Assembly: GCA_902406135.1 (NCBI GenBank)
Contig: CABPCX010000075.1
Span: forward strand, 1 to 7,818
Length of the DNA stretch: 7,818 bases
DNA from: an uncultured Eubacteriales bacterium
GTDB taxonomy: Bacteria; Bacillota; Clostridia; Lachnospirales; Anaerotignaceae
Direction of reading: 5' to 3'
The notes under the pieces were generated by a model. It was given only the letters and a program-made list of their open reading frames with translations, had not been told where the DNA came from and did not search any database. Shown here piece by piece: positions 1 to 7,469 of this stretch. Each line of letters begins with the position of its first letter. The stretch's first letter is position 1. A program made the translations under genes and the position numbers.

Positions 1-5
1 CTCAT
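1..5 (-). CDS. Start of the gene downstream of walK (only first codon in window)
   Basis: An ATG at positions 5-3 lies 8 nt after a very strong Shine-Dalgarno (GGAGGAGG on the minus strand, positions 21-14), so a gene almost certainly begins here and runs off the left edge. Only Met plus two bases of codon 2 (AG) are visible, so the product cannot be identified from sequence. In many Firmicutes walK is followed by the accessory genes walH/yycH and walI, which makes such an accessory protein a plausible guess, but it is a guess. The gene has its own leader with tandem operator-like repeats, a TATAAT box and a hairpin over the ribosome binding site, suggesting regulation separate from walRK. 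Confidence 0.6.
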
Positions 6-13
6 ACAACGCG

Positions 14-45
14 CCTCCTCCGCTAAAATGTCACAGCGGAGAAAA
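14..45 (-). promoter_or_regulatory. Hairpin overlapping the Shine-Dalgarno of the gene after walK
   Basis: On the minus strand CTCCGCT (41-35) pairs perfectly with AGCGGAG (24-18) around a 10-nt loop. Allowing G-U pairs, the stem extends through TTTT (45-42) with GAGG (17-14), so the 3' arm contains the whole GGAGGAGG ribosome binding site. No T-run follows, so it is not an intrinsic terminator; blocking ribosome access is the natural reading. A competing stem, CACAG (55-51) with CTGTG (36-32), uses part of the loop and two bases of the 5' arm, so the two folds exclude each other. Complementarity is seen directly; regulation is inferred. Confidence 0.45.
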
Positions 46-76
46 CCCCACTGTGCAATATAACTTTCGCAAGTAT

Positions 77-82
77 ATTATA
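77..82 (-). promoter_or_regulatory. Candidate -10 box (TATAAT) for the gene after walK
   Basis: A perfect TATAAT on the minus strand lies 10 bp downstream of the last repeat of the tandem array at 93-131. The hexamer where a -35 would sit with a 17-bp spacer (105-100, ATATAA) does not resemble TTGACA. A good -10, poor -35 and direct repeats ending about 10 bp upstream is the layout of promoters activated by PhoB/WalR-type regulators. Transcription would start near position 70, giving a leader of about 65 nt with the hairpin. An alternative pair, TTGTAA (132-127) and TGTAAT (109-104) with 17-bp spacing, is built from the repeats themselves and may be coincidental. Confidence 0.45.
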
Positions 83-92
83 TATTTGCAAT

Positions 93-131
93 GTTACAGT
101 TATATTACACACAGCTTACCTTTAAGTTACA
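93..131 (-). promoter_or_regulatory. Tandem 11-bp-phased WalR/PhoB-type operator repeats
   Basis: Read on the minus strand the segment is TGTAAC (131-126), N5, GGTAAG (120-115), N5, TGTAAT (109-104), N5, TGTAAC (98-93). All four hexamers share GTAA and start exactly 11 bp apart, one helical turn each. The last pair exactly fits the WalR consensus described in Bacillus and Staphylococcus (TGTWAH-N5-TGTWAH). The array sits directly after the walK stop and upstream of the next gene, and does not continue in phase on either side. Binding by the WalR encoded here is inferred; another OmpR-family regulator such as PhoP/PhoB, which also uses 11-bp direct repeats, is possible. Confidence 0.65.
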
Positions 132-132
132 A

Positions 133-1935
133 TTATTCAAAATCGTCTGAACTGCAGGTAATTTTATTGTCCTGATTTTTCATAAACCACATTGTCATTG
201 TTGTTCCTTTGCCATATTCACTTTCAGCAGTAAGCTTTCCGTCATGGCCTTCCATTATTTCCTTGGCAATGGCAAGTCCAAGGCCTGTGCCTCCCATGGC
301 GCGGCTTCTGGCCTTATCAACCCTGTAGAATCTTTCAAAAATTCTGGGAAGGTCCTCTTTTGAGATTCCCATTCCCGTATCGGAAACATTGATTTTATAA
401 TAACTCTTGTCTTCCGTTACATATATCCTTATGGTAGCTCCTTCAGGACTGTATTTTATGGCATTGGTAGTTATATTGTTTATAACCTGATTTATTCTGT
501 CTCTGTCCGCTACAACATAGGCATCGTCATCGGGCCACAGCTCAAGTATAAGATTCTGTTTCTTATTTTCGGCGTGTATTTTATTCTGTCTTACGTTTTC
601 ACTTATAAGCTCATTTATATATACCTTTGTAAACTTAAACTGCACCTGTTTATTATCAAACCTTGAAAGCTGAAGCAGGTCTCTTACAAGGAATGACATT
701 CTGTCTGCCTCTGTATTTATTATGTTCAAAAAGTCCATCGCCATATCCTTTTCTTCAAGGGCTCCGTACATAAGAGTTTCCGTATAGCTCTTAATTGTTG
801 TAAGGGGTGTCCTCATTTCGTGGGATACATTGGCAACGAATTCCTTTCGCATATTGTCAAGTTTCTTCTGTTTTGTAATATCCTGAAGTACAACGACAAT
901 ACCTTCGATTTCTTCCGTCTCATTAAAGTACGGCGAAAAACTGGCATTGATAAATTTCTCGCCCACAGGGAATGTATACTGAAGCTGGACAGCCATTCCG
1001 TCTTCGATATCTCTGCCCTGGTCATCCAGTTCCAAATCATATTTTCTTGTAAACATATCCAGATTGAAATCCAGCTTGTCTACTTCAAGCATCTCAGCGG
1101 CAACCGTATTGGCATGGGTTATATTTCCGCTCTTGTCAAAGGAAATAACTCCGTCGGTCATATTATGGAGTATGGCCTCAAGCTTATTCTTTTCCCTGAA
1201 AGCCTCTCCGACGGTTTTATTAAGCTCAGACGCCATATAGTTAAAGCTCTCAGCCAGCTGTCCTATCTCGTCTTCCGAATACACTTCAACGGTCTGTTTC
1301 AGGTCACCTTCGGCAAGTATCTTGGCCTTAACCGTAAGCTGGTGTATCGGTCCCGTAAGGGTCTTGGCAAAGACGTAGGCCATAAGCACAGCCAGCACAA
1401 GGGCAAGGAACACAGCCACAATGATTGTCCTTGTGGTCTGGGCAAGGCTTTCCTGCATTGACGATGCGTTCATCCTTGCGTATATAACGTATTTTACCTC
1501 ACCGTTTATTGTCATTGCGGGGGACGCATAACAAATCCAAGTGGTATCCGTTTCATCGTCTTTTCTGGCTTCGTCAAATCCCGTTTCTCCGGCAATGGCC
1601 ATCATAACAACGGAGTTGTTATACTGGGGAAAAGGCGGCTGGGAAACCGTTGTGGAAGCCACGGTCTCGCAGTACTCATTTATAATATTTCCCTGTATCT
1701 GGCTGTCCGAAGAGCTGGTCCTTGTAAACTGCTCCAGAGCAGTCTGAAAGTCAGCCTCGTCATAGCTTTCAACTACCTGCTCACTCACCTTCTGGGCATA
1801 CAGCATAAGCTGGTTTTTAGCTTTGTCTATTTCAGTTTTCTGCATACTAAGCAATATATATGAACCCGTAACTATCATAACTATGAGTACAAGTCCAAGA
1901 TACATCGCAATAAGTCTCCACTTAATGCTTTTCAA
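133..1935 (-). CDS. walK: WalK-like sensor histidine kinase
   Basis: Membrane-bound histidine kinase of 600 residues, normal for WalK/VicK, expected to phosphorylate the adjacent WalR and control cell-wall metabolism. Visible domains: TM helix ~8-30, extracellular sensor ~31-168, TM helix ~169-190, HAMP ~191-243, PAS ~250-355, HisKA with phospho-accepting His372 in VSHEMRTPL, and an ATPase domain with N-box ~482-499, DTGMGI at 519-524, FERFYRVD ~533-540 and GGTGLGLAI at 548-556. The start is TTG: the preceding codon is in-frame TGA, AAGGTGA lies 5 nt upstream (1947-1941), and the next Met (codon 11) would cut into TM1. The gene starts 10 nt after the walR stop, so the two are surely cotranscribed and probably translationally coupled. 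In the PAS domain the residues aligned with the S. aureus zinc ligands His271, His364 and Glu368 are Asn258, Gln351 and Lys355. Membership is clear; the exact signal is unknown. Confidence 0.92.
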   Translation of the reverse strand: MKSIKWRLIAMYLGLVLIVMIVTGSYILLSMQKTEIDKAKNQLMLYAQKVSEQVVESYDEADFQTALEQFTRTSSSDSQIQGNIINEYCETVASTTVSQPPFPQYNNSVVMMAIAGETGFDEARKDDETDTTWICYASPAMTINGEVKYVIYARMNASSMQESLAQTTRTIIVAVFLALVLAVLMAYVFAKTLTGPIHQLTVKAKILAEGDLKQTVEVYSEDEIGQLAESFNYMASELNKTVGEAFREKNKLEAILHNMTDGVISFDKSGNITHANTVAAEMLEVDKLDFNLDMFTRKYDLELDDQGRDIEDGMAVQLQYTFPVGEKFINASFSPYFNETEEIEGIVVVLQDITKQKKLDNMRKEFVANVSHEMRTPLTTIKSYTETLMYGALEEKDMAMDFLNIINTEADRMSFLVRDLLQLSRFDNKQVQFKFTKVYINELISENVRQNKIHAENKKQNLILELWPDDDAYVVADRDRINQVINNITTNAIKYSPEGATIRIYVTEDKSYYKINVSDTGMGISKEDLPRIFERFYRVDKARSRAMGGTGLGLAIAKEIMEGHDGKLTAESEYGKGTTMTMWFMKNQDNKITCSSDDFE

Positions 1936-1940
1936 TCAAA

Positions 1941-1947
1941 TCACCTT
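1941..1947 (-). promoter_or_regulatory. Ribosome binding site that fixes the walK TTG start
   Basis: AAGGTGA on the minus strand overlaps the walR stop codon (TAA at 1948-1946) and stands 5 nt before the TTG at 1935-1933. The codon immediately before TTG in the same frame is TGA, so no longer reading is possible. Nearby GTG and TTG codons in other frames run into stops within a few codons. The overlap of this site with the end of walR suggests coupled translation. Confidence 0.75.
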
Positions 1948-2641
1948 AATTTCCCCCGAAATAGTAGCCGACTCCGCGTTTTGTAAGTATGTATACAGGT
2001 TTTCCGGGATTATCCTCAAGTTTTTCTCTAAGTCTTCTTACAGTTACATCAACTGTTCTTACGTCTCCGTAGTATTCATATCCCCACACTCTTTCCAAAA
2101 GCGTCTCCCTTGAAAATACCTGTGTAAGGTTCTGGGCAAGGAATTTGAGAAGTTCAAATTCTCTGAATGTAAGTTCAAGCACCTTGTCGCCTTTTCTGGC
2201 TTCAAATTTATCCAGGTCTATGGTAAGGCCGTTAAATTCCATTATATTTGTAGATTTCTGCTCATTTTGAGATTTTATGACAGAGCGTCTTAAGTTGGCC
2301 TTTACTCTGGCAATAAGCTCCCTTGTGCCAAAGGGCTTTGTCACATAATCATCGGCTCCCATCTCAAGGCCGAGGACCTTATCCAGCTCTTCAGCTCTGG
2401 CTGTAAGCATTATTATGGGCATATTATGTTTTTCTCTTATTTTTCTGCAGGCTTCATATCCGTCCATTTTGGGCATCATTATATCCAGAAGTATAAGGTC
2501 CGGATTTTTTTCATTGGCAATGGCTACGGCTTCTTCTCCGTCACCGGCCGTAAGGACATCATAGCCTTCTTTTTTAAGGTTAAAAGCGATAATGTTAACT
2601 ATATTTTTCTCATCATCAACGATAAGCACTGTCTGCGCCAT
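1946..2641 (-). CDS. walR: WalR-like OmpR-family response regulator
   Basis: Cytoplasmic DNA-binding response regulator of 231 residues, the usual WalR/VicR length. The receiver domain (~4-115) has the acidic pair Asp9-Asp10, phospho-accepting Asp53 in LLDIMMP, Thr80 and Lys102 in VTKPF. The C-terminal winged helix (~130-229) carries the signature VWGYEYYGDVRTVDVTVRRL followed by REKLEDNP and the ending TKRGVGYYF, typical of WalR. Thr101 matches the position phosphorylated by PrkC in B. subtilis WalR. ATG follows GGAGG (2652-2648) by 6 nt and has its own sigma-A promoter. walK follows directly as the cognate kinase. An operator-like array of WalR type lies just beyond walK. PhoP/PhoB is the main alternative name, but recognition-helix similarity and the PAS-containing partner favour WalR. 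Confidence 0.92.
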   Translation of the reverse strand: MAQTVLIVDDEKNIVNIIAFNLKKEGYDVLTAGDGEEAVAIANEKNPDLILLDIMMPKMDGYEACRKIREKHNMPIIMLTARAEELDKVLGLEMGADDYVTKPFGTRELIARVKANLRRSVIKSQNEQKSTNIMEFNGLTIDLDKFEARKGDKVLELTFREFELLKFLAQNLTQVFSRETLLERVWGYEYYGDVRTVDVTVRRLREKLEDNPGKPVYILTKRGVGYYFGGN

Positions 2642-2672
2642 ATTATCCCTCCAAACACAAAATCTAAATTTA

Positions 2673-2701
2673 ATTATACTAAATACCCGTTTTTTTTACA
2701 A
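2673..2701 (-). promoter_or_regulatory. Sigma-A promoter of walRK
   Basis: On the minus strand TTGTAA (2701-2696) and TATAAT (2678-2673) are separated by exactly 17 bp. The -10 is perfect and the -35 matches four of six consensus bases. Transcription should begin near 2666, leaving a leader of about 25 nt with the GGAGG site. No terminator is visible between the rluA-type gene and this promoter, so read-through from upstream may add to walRK expression. Confidence 0.8.
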
Positions 2702-2728
2702 CATCAGCCATTTCTTTTTGCTCATTTA

Positions 2729-3691
2729 TTATATGCCAAATATTTCTTTCTCGGCACATTTAAAGTCCTTGGGAACATCGGCCGTAACGGTTTTTCCGTT
2801 AAGATAGGCCAGCTCTCCCTTAAGGCCTTCAAAAACCATTTTATATGCATGGAGCATCTGTCTCTTTACTCCGGCTTTTTTTCTAAAGTATTCGTTTTCC
2901 TGTTTATTTCCGTACTTAACGTCACCTATTATGGGAAATCCTGCCGACGCCATATGCACCCTTATCTGATGGGATTTTCCCGTTATGAGCTCCACCTCAG
3001 CCAGGGTATATCTGCCGTTTGTTTTAAGGGGCCTGTATATGGTCGTTATTATTTTTCCTTCTTTTCCTCCGACTTTTGCCTTATTAAGCTGTGAGTCCTT
3101 TTCATAAAAGTCCTCAAGTCGTCCGGATTTTTCTATTTTGCCGCACACCAAAGTTTTATAGTATTTTTTTATACTTTTAAATTTTACAGCTTCATTTATC
3201 TGTCTCAAGGCTTCCGAATTTTTTCCCGCGATAACTATGCCGCTGGTATTTCTGTCAAGCCTGTTGCAGAGGGCAGGCACGAAGGTTCTTTCCTTTTCAG
3301 GGTCATATTCACCCTTCTCGTTTAAATAGCTGAGTATCCTGTCTATGAGCGTGTCATCATCTCCCGCCTTTTCCGCATGGGAAAGAACTCCTGCCTGTTT
3401 ATTGACCGCAATAATGTTTTCATCCTCATAGACCACATCAATATCCGATGACGCTTTTTTTATTACCCTTTCTTCCTTAAATCCGTCCATGGTTTCTTCA
3501 GAAAGGTACATCTGTATGCTGTCGCCCTCATTGAGCATTTCAGCGCCGTCAGCCTTGGCTCCGTTAAGCTTTATCCTCTTTTTTCTCAGCATTTTATAAA
3601 CAAAGCTTTTAGGCGCCTTTGAAAAATACTTCATCAAAAATTTATCGGTTCTCTGTCCGCTGTCGTTTTTTGTTATAATTATCTCTTTCAT
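2729..3691 (-). CDS. RluA-family pseudouridine synthase
   Basis: Converts uridine to pseudouridine in structured RNA, most likely rRNA or tRNA, in the cytoplasm. The 320-residue protein has an N-terminal S4 RNA-binding domain (~12-62) and an RluA catalytic domain (~85-290). Catalytic Asp146 lies in NRLDRNTSG (143-151), Tyr178 in the YYKTLV segment is the conserved aromatic, and GKSHQIRVHMA (238-248) followed by IIGDVKYG (254-261) and LHAYKM (280-285) complete the family motifs. Asn replaces the common His before RLDR, a tolerated variant. The start is firm because an in-frame TGA lies two codons upstream, but the ribosome binding site is weak (CGGTG, about 7 nt away). The gene begins 13 nt after the prfB terminator with no promoter between. 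The target nucleotide cannot be told from sequence, so no RluB/C/D name is assigned. Confidence 0.9.
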   Translation of the reverse strand: MKEIIITKNDSGQRTDKFLMKYFSKAPKSFVYKMLRKKRIKLNGAKADGAEMLNEGDSIQMYLSEETMDGFKEERVIKKASSDIDVVYEDENIIAVNKQAGVLSHAEKAGDDDTLIDRILSYLNEKGEYDPEKERTFVPALCNRLDRNTSGIVIAGKNSEALRQINEAVKFKSIKKYYKTLVCGKIEKSGRLEDFYEKDSQLNKAKVGGKEGKIITTIYRPLKTNGRYTLAEVELITGKSHQIRVHMASAGFPIIGDVKYGNKQENEYFRKKAGVKRQMLHAYKMVFEGLKGELAYLNGKTVTADVPKDFKCAEKEIFGI

Positions 3692-3704
3692 ATCAATTCA
3701 CCGC

Positions 3705-3745
3705 AAAAACCCTCCATCAAGGAAGATTCCTTTACGGAGGGTTTT
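3705..3745 (-). terminator. Strong intrinsic terminator of the secA-prfB operon
   Basis: Minus-strand AAAACCCTCC (3745-3736) pairs perfectly over 10 bp with GGAGGGTTTT (3715-3706), and the T-run continues to 3705. The 20-nt loop contains its own short stem, AAGGA with TCCTT (3732-3728 and 3723-3719). It starts 4 nt after the prfB stop codon. Because the arms have A/T tails on both sides it would also work on the plus strand, but no plus-strand gene needs it. Confidence 0.88.
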
Positions 3746-3749
3746 ATCA

Positions 3750-4850
3750 TCAATGTATCCAGCTTAAATAAGCATTTATAAATCTGTCTATCTCGCCGTC
3801 CATAACCGCCGAAACATTGGCCGTTTCCTCTCCGGTCCTTACGTCCTTTACAAGGTTGTAGGGCATAAATACATAAGAACGTATCTGGCTGCCCCAGGCA
3901 TTTTCTTTTATATCTCCTCTTATTTCGGCAAGCTTTTTCATATTCTCCTCAATCTTAAGTTCAAGGAGCTTAGATTTGAGCATCTTCATAGCCATATCCT
4001 TATTACTGAACTGGCTTCTTTCATTCTGGCACTGAACAACGATACCTGTAGGATAATGCGTGATACGGATAGCAGATGATGTCTTGTTGACATGCTGTCC
4101 GCCGGCACCGCTGGCACGGTATGTGTCTACCCTGATATCGTCAGGACGAATCTCTATTTCAACATCATCGTCTATTTCAGGCATTACGTCGCAACTGGCA
4201 AATGAAGTATGTCTTCTTCCCGATGAGTCAAAGGGTGATACCCTTACAAGTCTGTGTACGCCCTTCTCGCTCTTAAGGTATCCGTAGGCATTTTCTCCGT
4301 TTACCTGGAATGTAACGGATTTGATACCTGCTTCGTCTCCGTCAAGGTAGTCCAGAGTTTCAACGGCAAAGCCTTTTTTGTTTGCCCATCTGGTGTACAT
4401 TCTGTAAAGCATGCTTACCCAGTCGCAGGCCTCTGTTCCGCCTTCACCGGCATGCAGTGTTACGATAGCGTTATTTCTGTCATACTCGCCGTCAAGGAGT
4501 GTTGATATTCTGAGTTTTTCATAGTTTTCCTTAAACTCTTCAGCCTCCTGCTTCACTTCCTCAAGAAGCTCTGCGTCTTCTTCCTCTTTTCCCATCTCAA
4601 TGAGGGTATAGATATCCTCATATTTGGAAACAAGCGTTTCATATCCGTTTACCTTATCTTTAAGGCCCTTTATGATCTGCATTGTTTTCTGGCTTTTGGC
4701 CATATCATTCCAAAACTCAGGGTCTGCTGATATTTCCTCAAGCTCAGCAATTTTTTCCTTTGCTTCTTCCACCCCAAGCAGACTGCCCATATCTTTGAGC
4801 TTATCTTCATAAGGTGACAACTCGTTACCTATCTGGTCAAGTTCAAACAT
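3750..4850 (-). CDS. prfB: Peptide chain release factor 2 (RF2)
   Basis: Class I release factor that recognises UGA and UAA in the ribosomal A site and triggers peptide release. The 366 residues match the usual RF2 length. The stop-codon-reading SPF tripeptide is at 205-207 and the catalytic GGQ at 250-252 within SGAGGQHVN; the residue equivalent to E. coli position 246 is Ala, as in most bacteria. The N-terminal helical domain (~1-110) contains the family FWND segment (47-50). ATG follows AAGGAG (4864-4859) by 8 nt, and the gene starts 33 nt after the secA stop, so it shares the secA transcript. The reading frame is continuous where many bacteria have the programmed +1 frameshift: codons 25-26 are CTT GGG in place of CTT TGA C. 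RF1 is excluded by SPF in place of PAT/PVT. Confidence 0.97.
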   Translation of the reverse strand: MFELDQIGNELSPYEDKLKDMGSLLGVEEAKEKIAELEEISADPEFWNDMAKSQKTMQIIKGLKDKVNGYETLVSKYEDIYTLIEMGKEEEDAELLEEVKQEAEEFKENYEKLRISTLLDGEYDRNNAIVTLHAGEGGTEACDWVSMLYRMYTRWANKKGFAVETLDYLDGDEAGIKSVTFQVNGENAYGYLKSEKGVHRLVRVSPFDSSGRRHTSFASCDVMPEIDDDVEIEIRPDDIRVDTYRASGAGGQHVNKTSSAIRITHYPTGIVVQCQNERSQFSNKDMAMKMLKSKLLELKIEENMKKLAEIRGDIKENAWGSQIRSYVFMPYNLVKDVRTGEETANVSAVMDGEIDRFINAYLSWIH

Positions 4851-4883
4851 AACACTAACTCCTTACATACTATCAACTATATA

Positions 4884-7460
4884 TCACGCATTTCTGCCGC
4901 AGCAGTTTTTATACTTCTTTCCGCTTCCGCAGGGGCAGGGATCATTTCTTCCTACCTTAGCGGCTGCTCTCTGTTTGGGTTTTGCAACAAGTGTGTCGTC
5001 TTTGTTTGTGAACATGGGTTTAGCTACTTCCTCACGCTTTGCCTCTGTCACAACTCTTACTCTGTAAAGTGTCTTTACAGTGTCAAGCTGTATGCTGTTG
5101 CTCATTTCCTCAAACATATCATAACTTGCATACTTATACTCAATGAGAGGGTCCTTCTGTGCATAAGACTGAAGGCTTATACCCTGACGCATCTGGTCCA
5201 TATCGTCGATATGGTCCATCCATCTTGAGTCGATAACCTTAAGCATAACTACACGCTCAAGCTCACGCATTTTTTCCTCGTCATTAATTTCCTGTTCCTT
5301 AAGCTCATAAAGTCTGTGAGCAATCTTCTTTATGTCTTCTCTGAAGCTTTCTTTTGTTACTGTAGCCTTTTTGTCTTCAGGCACAAGGAAGCTTCCCTTA
5401 AGAGGAATAATTTCATGGATTCCTTCATTGAATCCTACCATATCCCATTCATCAACAGGTGTCTCGTCAGCAATGTATCTGTCTACAGTTCTGTCGATAA
5501 TCTGGTCTATCATATTCTGTATGCTGTCGCGGAGGTTTTCTCCCATAAGAACTCTCTTTCTCTCACGGTAGATAATCTCACGCTGCTCATTCATAACTTC
5601 ATCGTACTCAAGGAGGCGTTTACGTGTGGCAAAGTTATTGCCCTCAACCTTCTTCTGAGCACTCTCAATTGCTTTTGCAAGCATATTGTGTTCAATGGGC
5701 TCATCTTCGCCGATACCCATTTTTTCAACCATTTCCTTAGTTCTGTCTGAACCGAAAAGACGCATAAGGTCATCTTCCATGGAAATGAAGAATCTTGACT
5801 CACCGGGGTCTCCCTGACGTCCGGCACGTCCTCTGAGCTGGTTGTCGATACGTCTTGACTCATGTCTTTCTGTACCGATTATCTTAAGACCGCCAAGCTC
5901 CTTAACGCCCTCTCCAAGCTGAATGTCGGTACCACGGCCTGCCATGTTTGTAGCTATTGTTACGGCACCCATCTGTCCCGCAAGGGCTACTATCTCGGCT
6001 TCTTTTTCATGATACTTGGCATTGAGCACCTGATGAGGTATTCCCTCTCTCTTAAGCATTGAGCTTAAAAGTTCGGATTTCTCGATTGTAATTGTACCCA
6101 CAAGAACAGGCTGTCCTTTTTCATGGGCTTCCTTTATATCATTTACTACCGCACGGAATTTTCCTGCTTCTGTAGTATAAACAACGTCTGTTCTGTCGTT
6201 TCTTATAACAGGCTTATTTGTAGGGATACATACAACGTCCATGTTGTAAATATTTCTGAACTCGGCTTCTTCAGTCTGAGCAGTACCTGTCATACCTGAT
6301 TTCTTATCATATTTATTGAAGAAGTTCTGGAATGTTATTGTAGCAAGAGTTTTGCTTTCTCTCTTAACTTTAACATGTTCCTTTGCCTCAATGGCCTGAT
6401 GGAGACCGTCTGAATATCTTCTTCCGGGCATAATACGTCCTGTGAATTCATCAACTATCAGAATTTCATCATTCTGGACAACGTAGTTCTGGTCCTTAAA
6501 CATATTATAGTTTGCCTTAAGAGCATTATTAATATGATGAAGAATTTCGATATTTTCCGGATCTGAGAGGTTTTCGATGTTAAAGAATTTTTCTGCTTTT
6601 TCAACACCCTGCTGTGTGAGAGTAACTGTTTTTGCTTTTTCATCAACAACAAAATCTCCTTCCTCCTGGATTTCTTCCTTGATAAGGGGATTTAAAGCGT
6701 CTTCCTCATTGAGGATACGTCCCTTTTCAAGTCTCTTGGCAAATCCGTCGGCTATTTCATAGAGCTGTGTGGATTTTGTTCCGCTTCCTGAAATGATAAG
6801 GGGTGTTCTTGCCTCATCGATAAGGATTGAGTCAACCTCGTCGATGATAGCATAATGAAGTCCTCTCTGAACAAGGTTCTCCATGCGAACTACCATGTTG
6901 TCTCTCAGGTAGTCAAATCCAAGCTCGTTGTTTGTAGCATAAGTTATATCGCAGGCATAAGCGGCCTGTCTTTCCGAACTTGTAAGACTGTTGAGTATTA
7001 CTCCGACAGTAAGTCCCATAAATTTGAATATCTCGCCCATCCATTCCGCGTCACGGTTTGCGAGGTAGTCATTAACTGTTACTACATGAACGCCTTTTCC
7101 TTCAAGGGCGTTAAGGTATGCGGGCATAACAGCCACAAGTGTTTTACCTTCACCTGTTTTCATTTCGGCAATACGTCCCTGGTGAAGAACGATACCGCCT
7201 ATGAGCTGAACCCTGAAGGGTTTCATCCCTCTTACTCTCCATGCGGCCTCTCTTACTGCGGCAAATGCCTCGGGAAGAAGGTCATCAAGAGTTTCTCCTG
7301 CAGCAAGCCTGTTTTTAAATTCATCAGTCTTTGCTCTAAGCTCTTCGTCTGAAAGAGCCTGCATAGCGCTGTCATAACTTTCGATTTTATCTACAATAGG
7401 ATTAATCTTCTTTAGTTCTTTTTCACTGTAGTTTCCAAATATCTTTTCAAGAAAACTCAT
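4884..7460 (-). CDS. secA: Preprotein translocase ATPase SecA
   Basis: ATPase motor that binds preproteins and drives them through SecYEG at the membrane. The 858 residues fall between B. subtilis and E. coli SecA. NBD1 contains Walker A in MKTGEGKT (100-107) and DEVD (207-210); the preprotein cross-linking domain spans ~225-375; NBD2 has MAGRGTDI (506-513) and [13 protein letters not shown] (541-553); the helical scaffold and wing follow (~570-800). After a variable linker (~805-835) comes the SEC-C zinc motif with Cys842, Cys844, Cys853 and Cys854, which binds SecB or ribosomes in other species. ATG is preceded by AGAGGTG about 8 nt upstream. It heads the secA-prfB operon with its own promoter, and hpf lies upstream, an order common in Firmicutes. 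All motifs are intact; this is the housekeeping SecA1, not a SecA2 paralogue, since full length and the zinc tail are retained. Confidence 0.98.
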   Translation of the reverse strand: MSFLEKIFGNYSEKELKKINPIVDKIESYDSAMQALSDEELRAKTDEFKNRLAAGETLDDLLPEAFAAVREAAWRVRGMKPFRVQLIGGIVLHQGRIAEMKTGEGKTLVAVMPAYLNALEGKGVHVVTVNDYLANRDAEWMGEIFKFMGLTVGVILNSLTSSERQAAYACDITYATNNELGFDYLRDNMVVRMENLVQRGLHYAIIDEVDSILIDEARTPLIISGSGTKSTQLYEIADGFAKRLEKGRILNEEDALNPLIKEEIQEEGDFVVDEKAKTVTLTQQGVEKAEKFFNIENLSDPENIEILHHINNALKANYNMFKDQNYVVQNDEILIVDEFTGRIMPGRRYSDGLHQAIEAKEHVKVKRESKTLATITFQNFFNKYDKKSGMTGTAQTEEAEFRNIYNMDVVCIPTNKPVIRNDRTDVVYTTEAGKFRAVVNDIKEAHEKGQPVLVGTITIEKSELLSSMLKREGIPHQVLNAKYHEKEAEIVALAGQMGAVTIATNMAGRGTDIQLGEGVKELGGLKIIGTERHESRRIDNQLRGRAGRQGDPGESRFFISMEDDLMRLFGSDRTKEMVEKMGIGEDEPIEHNMLAKAIESAQKKVEGNNFATRKRLLEYDEVMNEQREIIYRERKRVLMGENLRDSIQNMIDQIIDRTVDRYIADETPVDEWDMVGFNEGIHEIIPLKGSFLVPEDKKATVTKESFREDIKKIAHRLYELKEQEINDEEKMRELERVVMLKVIDSRWMDHIDDMDQMRQGISLQSYAQKDPLIEYKYASYDMFEEMSNSIQLDTVKTLYRVRVVTEAKREEVAKPMFTNKDDTLVAKPKQRAAAKVGRNDPCPCGSGKKYKNCCGRNA

Positions 7461-7469
7461 TAACTGTGC

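Noticed and set aside
18..41. Hairpin downstream of walK as a transcription terminator
   Set aside because: The stem is followed by GAGGCGCG on the minus strand and by AAAACCCC on the plus strand, so no T-run is present in either direction.
104..132. TTGTAA-17-TGTAAT as the promoter of the gene after walK
   Set aside because: Both hexamers coincide with members of the phased repeat array, so the match is explained by the repeats; the TATAAT at 77-82 is a better -10. Not fully excluded.
820..1461. 213-codon open frame on the plus strand opposite walK
   Set aside because: It lies wholly antisense to a clearly conserved kinase region, has no recognisable domain and no promoter or ribosome binding site; it is a by-product of codon usage in walK.
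2426..3094. 222-codon plus-strand open frame across the walR/pseudouridine synthase junction
   Set aside because: It overlaps two well-supported minus-strand genes and the walR promoter, and its translation is low-complexity Phe/Ser/Tyr-rich sequence without family features.
3691..3715. GGAGGG in the terminator arm as the ribosome binding site of the pseudouridine synthase gene
   Set aside because: It is 18 nt from the ATG and buried in a strong stem; nearer GTG/TTG codons hit stops at once, and in-frame TGA lies two codons before the ATG.
6855..7352. 165-codon plus-strand open frame opposite secA
   Set aside because: Antisense to the highly conserved SecA ATPase domain; no translation signals and no recognisable motifs.
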